Positions 25,901 through 40,900 of a stretch of DNA of 64,000 bases are shown here, piece by piece. Every line of letters starts with the position of its first letter. Position 1 is the stretch's first letter. Position numbers and translations under genes: made by a program. A model generated the notes under the pieces. That model saw only the letters and a program-made list of their open reading frames with translations, made no database searches and had not been told where the DNA came from. Origin of the DNA: Tachypleus tridentatus (taxonomy: Eukaryota > Arthropoda > Merostomata > Xiphosura > Limulidae); assembly GCF_004210375.1 (NCBI RefSeq), contig NC_134830.1, positions 4,836,001 through 4,900,000 on the forward strand, written 5' to 3'.

Positions 25901-28900
25901 GTTTTGCTTTCAAACTGCATTTCAAGAACTTGATTTGTGCACAGTTCAATAAGATCTTCCTTCAGTTCTTCATCATCCGACATATTATTCAAATTGAAGG
26001 AGTATGGATTTATAATCCATTCTTCAGAAGTTTTCAGTTCTCCTCCAAAATATTCATGAAATGACTTTGATTCCAAATGATCCACAATTTCTTCACACAC
26101 ACATGGACTCATCCTCACCTACCATTTCTTCTAGTGATGGAAAATTTGAAAGATTCCCTCTTTTAACTCGTCTACACCAAAGATGTAACTTTTCTTTGAA
26201 AGCATTTAACTTTTTGCAGCATTTCAATATGTTTATGTTTTTCCCTTGAAGAGATACATTCAGGTCATTCATACGAGTGAAAATATCACTCAGATAGGCC
26301 AGCATTTGGTTGAATTCTTGTGATTTTATTTCTCCAGGCAGATCATAGTCACGTTCCTTCAGAAAAGTTTTGACTTCTCGCAGTTCAAAGAAGCACGTTA
26401 AAGCTTTCCCACATGACAGCCAGCAGACTTCTGTGTAGAAAAGCATAACTGAAGGCTTACTTCCAAAATCTTCACAAAGTGACTTGAAGAGGCTGCGTTT
26501 CAGAACGCGACCCCAAATCCAGTTGGTGGTCTTCACAGAATTGTCAAGGACCTTTTATAACTTTGGAGGCAATGTTTTTGATGCCAAAGCATGTCAATGA
26601 AGAAAACAGTAAGTACCTTGCAAGTGCGGTATCTCTTGTTTCATCAGTGTAAAAAATCCTGATTTATTTCCTAGCATAGCAGGGGCACCATCGGTACACA
26701 GAGAACCAATAATTTGGATATCTAAATCATGTTTCACAAAGAAGTCCTTCACACACTGGAAGACATCTTTCCCTTTTGTGGTTGTTTTCAGATCTTCACA
26801 GAACAGGAAATCTTCCATTATGGCACCATCATGGACATACCTCACTAGTGTGATGAGTTAACTGCAATTTGCAACATCAGTTGTTTTGTCCAATTGGAGA
26901 GAGATTTTCAAGGGAGTAGCCCTGATATCTGTGATAACTTGGTCCAAAATGTCCAAACTCAAATCACCAATTCGGTTTTGAATAACATTATTTGATAATG
27001 GCACTAATTTAAGCTTGTTTGAAGCTTCTTTTCCCAGAAAAATTGTTGCCATTTCTAATGCACACAATTTTATTACCTCTTCTGCAATTGTATGGAGCTT
27101 CTTTGATTTGGCTACTTTATACGCCACATGGTATGAAGCCATCAGCAGTGGTTTGTCAGTAGATATAAAACCTAATTTTGGAAGGGTTGCTCGAGAATCA
27201 AAGCGGGTCCTTATACCTTTCAACGATTCAACATCATGGCCTGCAACAGCTGCTTCACCATGCTGGTTGTTGAAGTGTTCCTGCAGCTGAGATGGCTTCA
27301 AATGTGAGTTTGAAAGGACAGCGACACAAAGCATGCATCGGGGTTTTTGCAGATCCTCAGTTGTTCCGATGCAAGTGAAACCAAACTTCACATAATCATC
27401 ATTCCATTTCATTTTCTTTGACATAATGAAGTTTTTTTGCATGAACACAGAATCAACAATGCACTGACTACCATAACATCAAGCATGGGTTTCTATACTC
27501 TGAGAAACTCTCTAGAACATTCTCGAATATATGTCACATGACGTCATCGATTAATTCTGGATACTTCTGGAAGTTTCTTGAGTCACGATCACGTAAGTAC
27601 ATAACATAAATAAATAATAGACACTTTAAGATGGCGTTCACGAACGTAACCTAATTAGTTGTGCCAATTATTTAGGTCACGTTTACATTTCATGTGTTGT
27701 TTGTTTACAGTTGTACATTAAGATTTCTGTCTGCGCCGGTGACGGTAGAAACAATAGTTTATCGTAACAAAAAGCTATGTCTGTAACAAGAAAAATAAGA
27801 AATAAAAATCAAACATAATTTTTGAATATATAGGACAGTACTCTTAATATAAACATAAACACTATATAGGACAGTACCCTTAATATAAACATAAACACTA
27901 CATAGGACAGTACCCTTAATATAAACATAAACACTACATAGGACAGTACCCTTAATATAAACATAAACACTACATAGGACAGTACCCTTAATATAAACAT
28001 AAACATTATATAGGACAGTACCCTTAATATAAACAAACACTACATAGGACAGTACCCTTAATATAAACATAAAAACTGTATAGGACAGTACCCGTAATAT
28101 AAACATAAACACTGTATAGGACAGTACCCTTAATATAAACATAAACACTATATAGGACAGTACCCTTAATATAAACATAAACACTATATACGACAGTACC
28201 CTTAATATAAACATAAACACTATATAGGACAGTACCCTTAATATAAACATAAACACTACATAGGACAGTACCCTTAATATAAACACAAACACTACATAGG
28301 ACAGTACCCTTAATATAAACACAAACACTATATAGGACAGTACCCTTAATATAAACACAAACACTGTATAGGATGGTACCCTTAATATAAACATAAACAA
28401 TATATAGGACAGTACCCTTAATATAAACATAAACACTGTATAGGACAGTACCCTTAATATAAACATAAACACTGTATAGGACAGTACCCTTAATATAAAC
28501 ATAAACACTACATAGGACAGTACCATTAATATAAACATAAACATTATATAGGACAGTACCCTTAATATAAACAAACACTGTATAGGACAGTACCCTTAAT
28601 ATAAACATAAAAACTGTATAGGACAGTACCCTTAATATAAACATAAACACTGTATAGGACAGTACCCTTAATATAAACATAAACACTGTATAGGACAGTA
28701 CCCTTAATATAAACATAAACACTATATAGGACAGTACCCTTAATATAAACATAAACACTATATACGACAGTACCCTTAATATAAACATAAACACTATATA
28801 GGACGGTACCCTTAATATAAACATAAACACTATATAGGACGGTACCCTTAATATAAACACAAACACTGTATAGGACGGTACCCTTAATATAAACACAAAC

Positions 28901-31900
28901 ACTGTATAGGACGGTACCCTTAATATAAACATAAACACTGTATAGGACAGTACCCTTAATATAAACATAAACACTGTATAGGACAGTACCCTTAATATAA
29001 ACATAAACACTATATAGGACAGTACCCTTAATATAAACATAAACACTGTATAGGACAGTACCCTTAATATAAACATAAACACTGTATAGGAATGAAGGTG
29101 TCTCTCTGGCATGTTCTGAGGCACCTTTTGCAAATGAACTGGGAACAACTGGTGCAAATTTAGACTCATTTTTTTCCAACTTCTTCTTTTACTATGTCAG
29201 CAGAGGACCATTTTGATAAATCACTTCCATCCTCTTTTCTCAAATTAGTTACTTGGTTTTGTGAGGTGAGAGTCTCTCCTATATTATTTGAACTCTGTCC
29301 TGGTTAGCAATAAGGATGGCAAGCAACTTCCTGGTTTTTCCTCCTTTTACTGATATTGCTGTTCATGCTGGGAGATTTCCTGCTCAGTTACGTGATGTAA
29401 TACCTTTGCCTTTACGCCCATGTTTATTGGATCAACATACTTTGACATATCGCTGCCAGACCTATTTAGATTTTCAATGGATAGAGACCCCTTTTGGATC
29501 TTTGGGGGTTTAGATTGAAACTTGTGATCACTTTCAACAGATCAGTTTTTTGGAATCATCTTACTCTCAGGCTTTTCTGAGATATTTATCTTTAATCCAA
29601 CTATTGTCTGAAGCTTATCAGTGTTCCTCTCAGCAATTTTATCATGAGTTGAGGATTTTACTGACATTTACCTCAGTTAGATTGTCTTCTTTCATTGTTT
29701 CTTTGGTTTCCTGATTTGTTGTTAGGATTTATTCAGTAGGGACACTTTTTAAAAAAGTGTTCATTTACTGTCTTCTGCACTCAGGGAGTTACGAGAATCT
29801 CCTTTTCTCCATCCCATGTTATTTGTTAGAGTTCCAGAGACATTAGTTCCAACCCCTTCCTTCATTTTTCTGGTCTGTTGGTTCTGAATAGAGTCCATTT
29901 TTATTCTCAAGGATCTTTGGTTTAGGCAGACCAATGACAACAGTGTCGGTGACTATCCCAGGAGAGGTGTAACAGTGGGAGCATAGTTACATCACTTCCT
30001 GGACATTGGAATTGTTTCATCAGAGATCCAGGTTGATCATTCAGTGTACATCACTTCAACCATTGTCTCCTCAACCTGTTACTTTTCACCTTCAACAGAT
30101 TCACAGAGAGTGGAGCTTCATTTCCAGGCCATAAGAGAGTTCTTAGTCAAAAAGGCAGTAAAGAGTATTAATCCCATTCTTCCAGAATTTTATTCCTGTT
30201 TATTCATGGTACCCAAGAATACAGGATATTGTTGTTCAATCATTGATCTATCTTGGCTCAGTCAATTTTTAGATTGTCTTCACTTTGCAATGGAATATTT
30301 TCTCAACCTATGATGGTATAGGACTGTGGATGACGAAGTTCTGTGTCACTGATTTTCATTTCTATGCTTCTGTAGCAGAATATTTCCAGAGGTTTCTTAA
30401 GTTTGTGCACAAGAGTCAGGTTTTAAAGTTCTGGGCTCCTCCTTTTGGTCCTGCATCAGCATTTCATGTCTTCTGCAGAGCTATTTGAGCTTTTTTTCTT
30501 GTCATCTGCATTCCTTGGATATGTACACACATTATTATATCTGTCTTGTCACCAATGCAGTATCTCATCTACATGGGTTTCTTTTTCAATACTTACTTAA
30601 GTGTGAAGCTCAATCAACTCCTATCAGCATTCAAGCTATGGAAAGAGCTGTCAGGCTTTTATTTCTGTTTCCTTCTCCTGCTGCATGGATAGTTCTCTTT
30701 CATTTGGAGATGTGAACTTCCCTCAAGCCTCTCAATTCTTTGGGATGTGCACATATAAGGACCCCTCGGTTGTCACTGCTTGATAAATGGATCATGCATT
30801 CTGATTTTTTGGATCATCCTGTCTCACTGCTTAAGAGAAACACTGTTAATATCAAATGGTGGTTGGATTGAAGCAACTCTGGTATTGGGGTACCTATTTC
30901 ACCATCTTGTCTCAAGATCCATCCATTCATGGACATATCTCTTCAGGAAAGGAGATCTTATCTTCAAGGTCATAAGTTCCAAAGTACTTGCACAGAAGAC
31001 AAGTCTGTCCTCCATATCAACATTCTCAAACTTTCTGCAGTACATTGGTTCAAGGTTTGTCTTTCTTGAGGGAAAAAATTTCATGATACATTCCAAAAAT
31101 GTCAGAGTTGTTTCTTAGAGTTCTTGTCAAGGAAGTACACATTCTCAAGTTCTTTATTTTCATACCTTTGATCTTTTATATTGGATACATTCCCAATGTA
31201 TCGGTCTTTAGAATGTCATGTTACAGTGGTGAATATATAATTTAACTGCATATTGCTTGTTTCAACCCCAACAGATTCTTCCAATGAAAATGATGCTACA
31301 TCCCCAGTTTTTTCAGTGGATTTACTCTCAATTCAAGTCTCCAACTGTTAATGCCTTTGCAACTTATTGGAATATTCAGCTGTGGTTGTTTTAGTCTCTA
31401 GTACTTTATCATTGTGTATTAGCAATAGGTGCATTCAGTCAGGACTGGACAGGCTTATATCTGTATGGTTTTATTCTGGTTTGGCCATTGCCATGGATCC
31501 TGACTGTAGTTCATTCTACTCCTTGTTGAGTTTTCTTGGTTGCACTTTATTGGCTAGCTCAAGCATGGTTTCTGCTTTTTCACTGTCTACAGGAATGTAC
31601 ATCTCTTCCTCATTCGTGGAAGTATCTGTTAAGACAACCTCAATCAGATATTCTCCACACAGATGTTCAGAAACTCAGTATTTATGCTTGGAAGTTGTGT
31701 GGTCTTTTGCCTGACTTAAGAGTTTAACTTCAGAAGTTTCTCTGTACATAAGTAGATCTTTCTGTAGGCCAACCATGATTGTTTATCAGTGGAAGTGGAA
31801 TATTTATCACCAGTGGTGTATTAAAAAGAAGTTAAACAATCTTCATCAAATAATATCTATCGTATCCCATTTTCTAACTTGGGTATTTGGAAATAGTCTT

Positions 31901-34900
31901 GCTTCTTACAGTGGCTTTAAATAAGGCATCTTTATCTATCCCATATTTTTATGTATTCTAAATGTCAGAAGGTTTTGAATCCCCAGTTGTATCAGGTCAA
32001 CTAAGATCTTTTTGTATTCTGCAGTACAAACATTCTTTTCAGTTACTACTTTGGGATCTCGTTTCACTTGCCTTGTCTCATCCTCCTTTTGAGTCATTAG
32101 CTTCATGTTCTTTGTTTCACCTTTCTCTGTATTTTGTATTTTTGTTGTTGTTAGCTTGTGGACATCATTGGTTGGAATTGTTTGCAATCCATGTGCATAG
32201 AATGTGAGGAAAGTGAAAAAAAAACCTTTTGCAAATTCATTTCTCAGCCATTTCTCATTTTTATGACCACTCTAATCCTAATCATTTATTATGTCTAGTC
32301 AGGCCCCTCAAGTGTTACATGGCTCATACTAACTTATTTCAAGGTACTTGAAACTGATTATTCATTTACTGAGATCTTTCTATTTCAAGTGCATTATCTC
32401 CCATTACCCTCATAATGGGATCATCCTATTTCAAGTGAGTTATCTCCCATTACCCTCATAATGGAATCTTTCTATTTCGAGTGAGTTATCTCCCATTACC
32501 CTCATAATGGGATCTTTCTATTTCGAGTGAGTTATCTCCCATTACCCTCATAATGGGATCTTTCTATTTCGAGTGAGTTATCTCCCATTACCCTCATAAG
32601 GTGGTTTCACAAGTTGATTCATATGGCTATAATGGATTATTGTCACAGGATAGGAATCTTTTGTGTGTCACATCTCACCAGATTCATCATATCTCCGTAT
32701 GATTAGCCACTTGGTTAAATTACTTTCTGGAAGACACTGTGTGAGCTGTTATTTGGACTACTAGTAATACTTTACTATCTCATTACTTGCATGACTGGCA
32801 GTTTCCTATTCTTAGGATTTTTAACTGTTGTTATTTATCTGTTAAAGTCTAACAAATCATATACTCTTTATTTCTAGAGTCCCTTTATTTTTCACACTGT
32901 AGCAAATATTGCCTTCTCTTCACTAGTAATCACTTTCATTATAATTACTACAGGTGGCAATCTCAGGTATTCAGGTTGAATAAGTTGGGATTGGTTTGCT
33001 TTTAAAAATGTAGGAACTTGGTTTATCTATTGCACAGTTTCCACAGAAATGTCTGTCAGGACTTCCAAATGCATTATGTTCACCCCCCAGACTCTGCTAG
33101 TGGAGCTAGGGAGTCTTTGCCACCCCTAATTTCCAGTTGCTGGGGTGGCAGACAGAAGCTTTGTTTCTTCCAGAATGTTTGAGTGTGTTCTACCACTCTT
33201 GAAGAAGAGGACAAAGTTGGGGTCAGTCGTAATAGGGTCCCTGGATGTTTTTTCCAGTTGTCAGTAGAAGAGGCACCAGCCTCTGTGGGAGCCTACTCCT
33301 AATGTTTGTAGCCTCTGTGGGAGCCTACTCCTAATTTTTGTTTAATATTTGACAAAAAGCTATTTGGTGGAGGTGTGAATGGCACTTTTATTAATGTTGG
33401 TTTCATATGTACAAACATGAGGTGGGTCCAGGGGCAAGTGGAATACTCCTTGTCCACTTGGTTGAGGAGTGAGGATGAATGTTCATAATTCCAGAACAAA
33501 GGAGCTCTATTACTGTAGTTGAGTACGGCACACACGATCCCAACATTCTGAGCCTGGAATTCCTAAACTAAAAACTGGTTTATATATAAAATTGATTACT
33601 TTATGAGAATGAGGCACTTGTATACAGTACCTAGATAGAGGGTGCATTGAAGTTGATGGAGAAATTTCCTTAAGACATTTGAGTGGAGTTTAAAAGACAA
33701 GCACAAGCATTCTCAATGTGTAGATGGACAAAGTGTGGAGACACTGTAGATCTGTAAATATCTATTGTGACAGTGGAGGTGAGTTTATTGGAAATACATT
33801 TCCAGTTCAGGAAAATCTTAAAGTTTATGTAGTTCATTTTATCTTATGCTGTTATTTGCTAGTGCATTTGTTAAAAGATTTCAAATCATTAGCTTTGTGG
33901 TCCATTTTATCTTATGTTATTACTTGCTGGTGTGTTTGGTTAGCAGGTGTGTCCTTCATTTGGATTATGTTTGTATAAATATATTCCTGTTTTTAATTCT
34001 ATTCTATCTTTTTTACATATGTGTAGGTAGCTAATTAGAAGATCACGTTTCTGCTGGTGTCACGTTACTCTCAGTTTAGCCTGTAAATAACTAACCTTAC
34101 TCTTTCATACACCTATTTAATACAATTTGTTTTCTGTCAGCTCTATAATAATGTTAGTGACAGGTGTCTTTTTTGAAGATGTTTTGTTTGAATTGATCTG
34201 TTTTGTACCAGTAATTTTTAATTTGGTGTATGACAGTTTTCTTCCATACATTTATCCAAAATGGTTCTTGCATTAGGAGAGTTCTTTAACGTAGAATCAT
34301 CTTTGATGATAAATGCATCAGTATTTCTTCATGGACTCAAGATATTCATAATCACTTCACCTGTAGCTATGGAATCACATGACTGGTTCTGTTAATTTAG
34401 CTTTAATTTAAATACTTAACTAGATGGTTCATATTCTTTCCTGTAGTTAAACTGACCAACACTTATTCTAATTGGACATTAATGTAACCTTTTAACTCGT
34501 TAAAGTGTTCACCCTCAGGACAAATGTATGTATATTCAACACTGTGTGTTGTTTATGTTTCAACTTTCTAGGCTAAAAAAAACTTTCCTTCTAGACTACA
34601 TATATGTACAGAGGAATATAGAGATACTTGTATAATTAAAGGAAGAGAGTTCACCTGGGAATAGACCTGAGACAATAAAGTGATTAGAATGTTTACTCTG
34701 TAGTGGATTATTATTCTGTGCAGTAGTTGTGTTCTTGAATATAAGAAAGTATATTTGATATAATTATCCATCTGTGGATGTTCTTAAATTTATTAAAACA
34801 AATAATATGACATTGTTTAGTAATATTTAAATGTCAGAAACTGCTACATATAAATAATTAACTTCTTTTTTTATTCACAGTGAAGTCTTAAGAGCATATA

Positions 34901-37900
34901 ACATTCCAATGGATTATATCACTGTGGCTGTCATTATGTGGAACTTTGGAGTTGTGGGAATGATATGTATACACTGGAAAGGGCCCTTGTTGCTCCAGCA
35001 AGCATATCTCATCTTGATATCAGCTTTAATGGCTTTGGTATTTATCAAGTATTTGCCAGATTGGACAACATGGGTGGTTCTTGGAGTCATTTCTGTCTGG
35101 GGTATGTTGTACTTACATGTACGCTTACTCAGGTTAACTTCCGATGTTTGTGTATATATGATTTTGTTATTATCAAAAGATAAATGTTAGTGAACCTATA
35201 TTTGAACTGTGTAATAGCTTTGCTGTAAAAAACAGTTTCCACACATTATGTTGTTTTTATGAAACAGTTCAACAACAACAAGAGGTTGTTGACTAACTAC
35301 CTGTTAAAACTTACAAAACAGTATATGTACTTCATTCCCTGTACAACAAGGTCATAAGAGTTTTAGTAGAAAGAAATGGTCAGACTGACTCCAAATGACT
35401 TGTTCTCATAATGAAGTAACTTTTTAATCTGATGTCTGTCAGTTTTTCAGGTGTATTGATTTAGAATTATTGTCTGATGTTTGTTTATGTATGTGTGTGT
35501 GGCAGTAAGATTTAATTACAGACAATTATAATACCTAGTATTATGTCACAAAATAATGTTTCTGTGTAAGGACAAAGTTATTGAACCTTTATTAAAATTT
35601 TTGAGTTAAATATAGAGAATGGCTAAACAAATAATATTTTATTGTACATTATATTATGTACACATATAAAGGACCATGACATGTCCATTCAGCTGATTTC
35701 TGAGATTGGTACTTCAGCAAATGTTACTCTTGGTCCCATCATTTTTAATTGCTACATCCATTATGTTAGTGATGTTACACAATGTAGCATTTAAGTTTTC
35801 TCAGGAATTGTCCAATTATGTGTTGTAATAAGCTTCTTCAGTTAGGAATTATTGCTAGGTTGTGATAGTAAATTCATCAGATAAAGCCCTAAAAGGATTT
35901 GTAGGCTTACATATATGTATGTATAAATACTTAATTTTAAAATTTCAATCTTTTTCATTAACTTTCTTTTTATTATGTATTGTGAATATAATTCAAATAA
36001 TGAATAATTAATAAATCATAATTTTTTATGGTATAATTATTTAATCACATGTTCTAAACCACCCAAATGTATAGGTGGATATCTTATACCTTGTGTTTCT
36101 TATTCTGATAAATTACTTTTTATGTAAGGATGACATATTTTAATTTTTCCTTTGTATAAAATTTTTCATATGCTTGTAGACTGTAATGTATGGTGAATAT
36201 GGTGAGTTTTTTTTTTTTTAAAGTATAGGTTAATGATTAAATGATTGAATATTTGCTTTTCCAGATCTGATTGCTGTATTGTGTCCACAAGGTCCCTTGA
36301 GAATATTAGTGGAGACAGCTCAAGAGAGAAATGAACCCATTTTTCCAGCTCTTATCTATTCCTGTATGTTTCCTTGGTGTTAAATAGTTCAAATATTTTG
36401 TTCTTGAACCAGTGAATAATTTAAATAAATTCTTTAAATAATTGTGAGGTAACTTGTGATTGTTTTTTGGATGATAATATTGGTTTTCATAAATGTTTCT
36501 GTGGCTGGTATGTGTACGATTTGTTCATTATAATAAATATTAATTTACAGAACCTTTATTGTGAAATAAATTTCATTAAATGAAATAAATCACCCCTGTA
36601 TTTCTCCTTCTCCTTTAGCTGCAATGGCCTGGTATGTTACAATGGCTGATAATGATCCTTCTAGAACCAGTGTTCGACAAACACACGATAAAGGAGAATT
36701 GGGTGAGTTATATGTACACAAAATATTTTATTAAAAATCCAGAAAGAAGTCAGAATTTGTTTGGAATTATATAGAGCTATCAAAGATAACAGTTGACTTT
36801 TTGAAGTCAAAATTATTACAAGTGAACCCTTTCACAATAGGCTCAGAATAATATACACAAGTTTGTCTACACATTTGCACACATTAAGTATTTGCACTGT
36901 TACTTTTGATACAGCATGTGTATCTTCACAAAATTTGATAGACTCTTCGTAAAGATGTTTTAATGAAAAATTGTTACTAAAGATCTGTTTATTGGTTACT
37001 CGTTCAATTGTGAAATGATTTCATGTTATGATTAAAAAAACAATTCTTCAGCCCCAAAATCTCATAGGTTGTTTATATAATCTCTAAAACCTTCCTAAAT
37101 ACATTTCAAATGTTTGTTTCCAGTAAAATTTAATATTATACTTTTTTCTATACCATAACTAAGGTGGGTCTGTTAGTTGACCAACCTTGTAACCATCATA
37201 AAAAATTCGGAAATAAATTATGTTGTTTTTCCATGCTAGAATAACTACATATTATAACATGAAAATACAAATGTTTAGTCTGAGTACCTTAAGTCTCATA
37301 ATGTTATATATCTAGTTGTGTCTAGCTAGCATGTACAAAGGTGCACATGCACTTACATCACTGTATCCAATAATATAAAATTGACCTTTAGTCTTTGCAA
37401 GGTGATCCTGTCTAAGCTGTGTTTTAGCAGACTAATATTTTGTAACATACGGTCATTACAATTATGTATTTATATAGATTATTACTATTTAAAAATAAGT
37501 TATATAACTTAGTTTTCTTGAAATGTAGAACAGTTAGTAAGGAAGTAAGGCAAACAAATACCTCTTCTTGCTACGACCTTTAAACTTGGTCGTTGCTCAA
37601 CATAGGTTGCTGAGCCTTTTAAAAGTTTGCACATGTAGGACATTAAACTTTTTTTTTAGGTTTTATATATACAGTTGAACAACGAAAAAATCATAAATAA
37701 CTACTGATACCATAGAATTACACTATAATTTATTAAGTTCAGTAAGTAAGATGTATTTACGTCTAAAAGAGTATGAAACTTCGAGCAGACTAAAGACACA
37801 AACTACCTCCATGAAATCTTGGTTCTAAAGAACATGGTAGTCTTTTCACAGTTTAAAGTAGCTGAGAAAACCATTAGGGGCCATTCTGATCTGTAGAGTG

Positions 37901-40900
37901 GTTATCACATGTCATACGTTGAAGTAAGTGTATGTAAGGACTGTTTGTGAAAATGGAAAGAGGTGTGTTGGACCACTGTGTTTGATTCAGCACATAGACC
38001 ATTTTTCAAACAAATAAAAACAGATGAGATATTTTAATTAGTAATTTGAGTTCTTAATGTGTACAAAACTTTTAACCCAGTGTTTTGATGTCACAAACAT
38101 CTAATTTGAAACAGTGCTGCATTTAGTATACCAAACAACTAACTAAAACCTGTATTTAGGTGTGTTCTTTTAATGTGTGCTTTTAAAGTAATAAATTAAC
38201 TTATATATGATATTAAAGTATGAATTCTAATCTACAATTTGTTATCAGTTATTGACACAAATTTGTAAAATTTGAACTTAGGTAAACAAACACAACATTG
38301 TGGCCTTTAAACCCTGACCCATCATGAAAGGATTAAATACTTGCTTAACCCTATTAGTCCCGGCTTCTATATCAGAAAGGAAGTAATGTCCCTATCATCA
38401 TATCACAAAAATAAAAATAGCTGGCAAAATTTGACAAGAACTTGATTAAAAGTTTGAAAATACTTGGAAGCCTTTGTGACAAAATAGTGAACATTATAGA
38501 ACTTGATTAAAAGGAAGTTGTCTATACTTCCTACTTTTCACTTATTTCATCAGTCTCAAAGTAATTCTTTAATCACCACATCTTTAGTGACACCTACACA
38601 AACAAATGAAATGTTATCATAAACAAAAGTGAGTGTGAACTCTGAAAAAAACATAAATATCGCTCATGGGCCTTTTCGTGGTTTTTTAAGTCATGAAGTA
38701 GAAAACGTGGTGTAGACATTTTGACATGACTTTTCAGCTCCTTGTACAATGAATAAAAGATATTTGATAGTAATAAACATTTATTAAAATGTTTTAAATG
38801 CTAGCTCTATAACGTCAGTAATACTGGGCGTATTTGTAGTCTAATTTAAGCATTAGTCCTAATATATAAATGTAACATAAGGCCTAGCTTAAACACTACT
38901 TTTTACCTTTTATTTTGCTTTTGGCTGCAAATCAATGGCATAAAACTTATGAATAAAACTATTTTACTGTTATATCACTGAAGTTATAAAAAATTAAAGA
39001 ATGAAAAACAAACCTTTCTCACAAATCAACATAATATACAGAGTTCAACATAAACACCATAGTTAGTGTAAGAAGGATCAGGTGATTAATTTTGTTGCTA
39101 AGCAATGATATATATATTGTTAAGCATTACCAGAAAAGAAATACAAAAACATTCTTGACACAGAGACAAAGAAAATAAGCCTTTTATAATTAGTAATGTC
39201 TAGAACCTTCTAATTGGATATCAAAGGTTTTCAGACATAAATGTTTGTTATATTTTCCATTTTCTCTGCTATGTCACTGGCTCTGTCTATTAATCATCAA
39301 CATTCACTGTAATGAAATGTTTAAAATCAAGAAACAGGAATATGTGAATATTTTTCAGCTCTTTGTAAAAGTCCTTTGAAACTTGTTTTTTACCCCTTTA
39401 GATGCTATAATCAGATGTATTTGACTTGACATTTATAGCTGTTTGGTCAAACACCTACACTTCTAGCTCATGTGGCTTGTTGAACCTCTGGTGAGGTTAG
39501 GATTTACAATAGTGCTGAGGTCACAGGACATGAAATCTAAGGAAGTAATATTCAAATAAATATTCAAATTATAACATACTTTATAGCATTAATTTAATTA
39601 GTATATATTGAAAATAAAGTACTTTAATTAAATTTTGAATTTAACACAGGCAGAAAGGAATTTCAAAATGGTGCTGGGAGCCATACAGTTTATCTTCTTC
39701 GTACCAAGTGATGCATAAGGCCTCATCTTCAACTACTCTCGTAGATTTAATGTAGACTAAACAATATCAGTATAAGTGTGTGTAAACAAAACCTTCCACA
39801 ACCCACCCTAAATGTATATTGTTTATGTTTTGTTTTATCTACCATATCACTGGCTCTGTCTGTTAATCATCAGCATACAAACTATTCCCAATAATGTGAC
39901 TAAAGAAAATACCTTAACCCAATCGCCATGGATATCCTTTACTGTGTATGACAAACTTTTAGTATCCTGCATTCAAAATGTTATTAAATAACTTTTTATT
40001 TAAGTTATACCAACTAGTATAGCATAAAATCTTAGCTAATAATCCATATTTTGATAGTATATAAATAAGTTCTTAATTGGAATATTTTAGAAAACACTTT
40101 ATCCTTCTCCAGTGTGACTCCTTTCATCTCTATTTTATCCAAAGAAACTAGAAAATTAAAATTACCCTCTATAAAGTCATCATTGCTCAGACAAACCATC
40201 ATTTTTATAGCCTTTAATTTTGTTTGGTTACAGAGTTATCAAATAAACAAATCGGATCCCTCCTCACATCCTTTCTTTCAGAATTTGTTAAAAGTTCTCT
40301 CATATTTAATTAGATAATACCTATAATCACCAGAAAGTCTTCAAGGTTTTCATCTGTCAAATGTTGTATTGTATTACATTATGTTTTGAATAGATAAGCA
40401 TTAGTTTCAGTTATAATACAACTTTGGTTCCCCCCAGGAATCAATAATGGCTAGCTTGAATTAATTTATAATGAATTTTATAGTATAATTAAAAATTCAG
40501 AAATTCTGATTATAAGATAAAAATTATATGTTTTTTGCATGTTATCAGTCTGTGTTATTTGGTGCATTACTACCATTAACATAAAAAAACAAAATAGGCT
40601 TATGTGTTGCCAATGATTGAAAGTAAGGAAGAAGTTTGGGTGTTTTATTTCTTGTTTTTCATGTTTAATCTTTATTTGTTATTTTAAAAGTAAAATGTAA
40701 AAATATGGGTCTCATTAGGTTAGTGAAAATTAGATTAGTAGCTTGTAGGCTCTGTAATTTGATGGTGTAATGTGAGGTGCATGTTAAGCTTTGTTCAGAA
40801 GACAATAAAATAATAGAATTTCATTATTAATAGATATTCACTGTTATGAGTTTAAAGCTACAAAGGATAATCAAACATGTCTTCATGTTATAATTTGATG

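Noticed and set aside
27759-29179. Long minus-strand open frames of 205-381 codons
   Set aside because: They are made by the 36-bp tandem repeat, which is open in more than one frame; no start context, splice logic or known domain.
31936-32187. Minus-strand 83-codon open frame
   Set aside because: It is antisense to the recombinase part of the DIRS-like fossil and shows no domain of its own.
38345-39930. A further piggyBac-like element starting TTAACCC
   Set aside because: Two TTAACCC starts are seen (38345 and 39914) but no matching inverted right end, so the element cannot be bounded.
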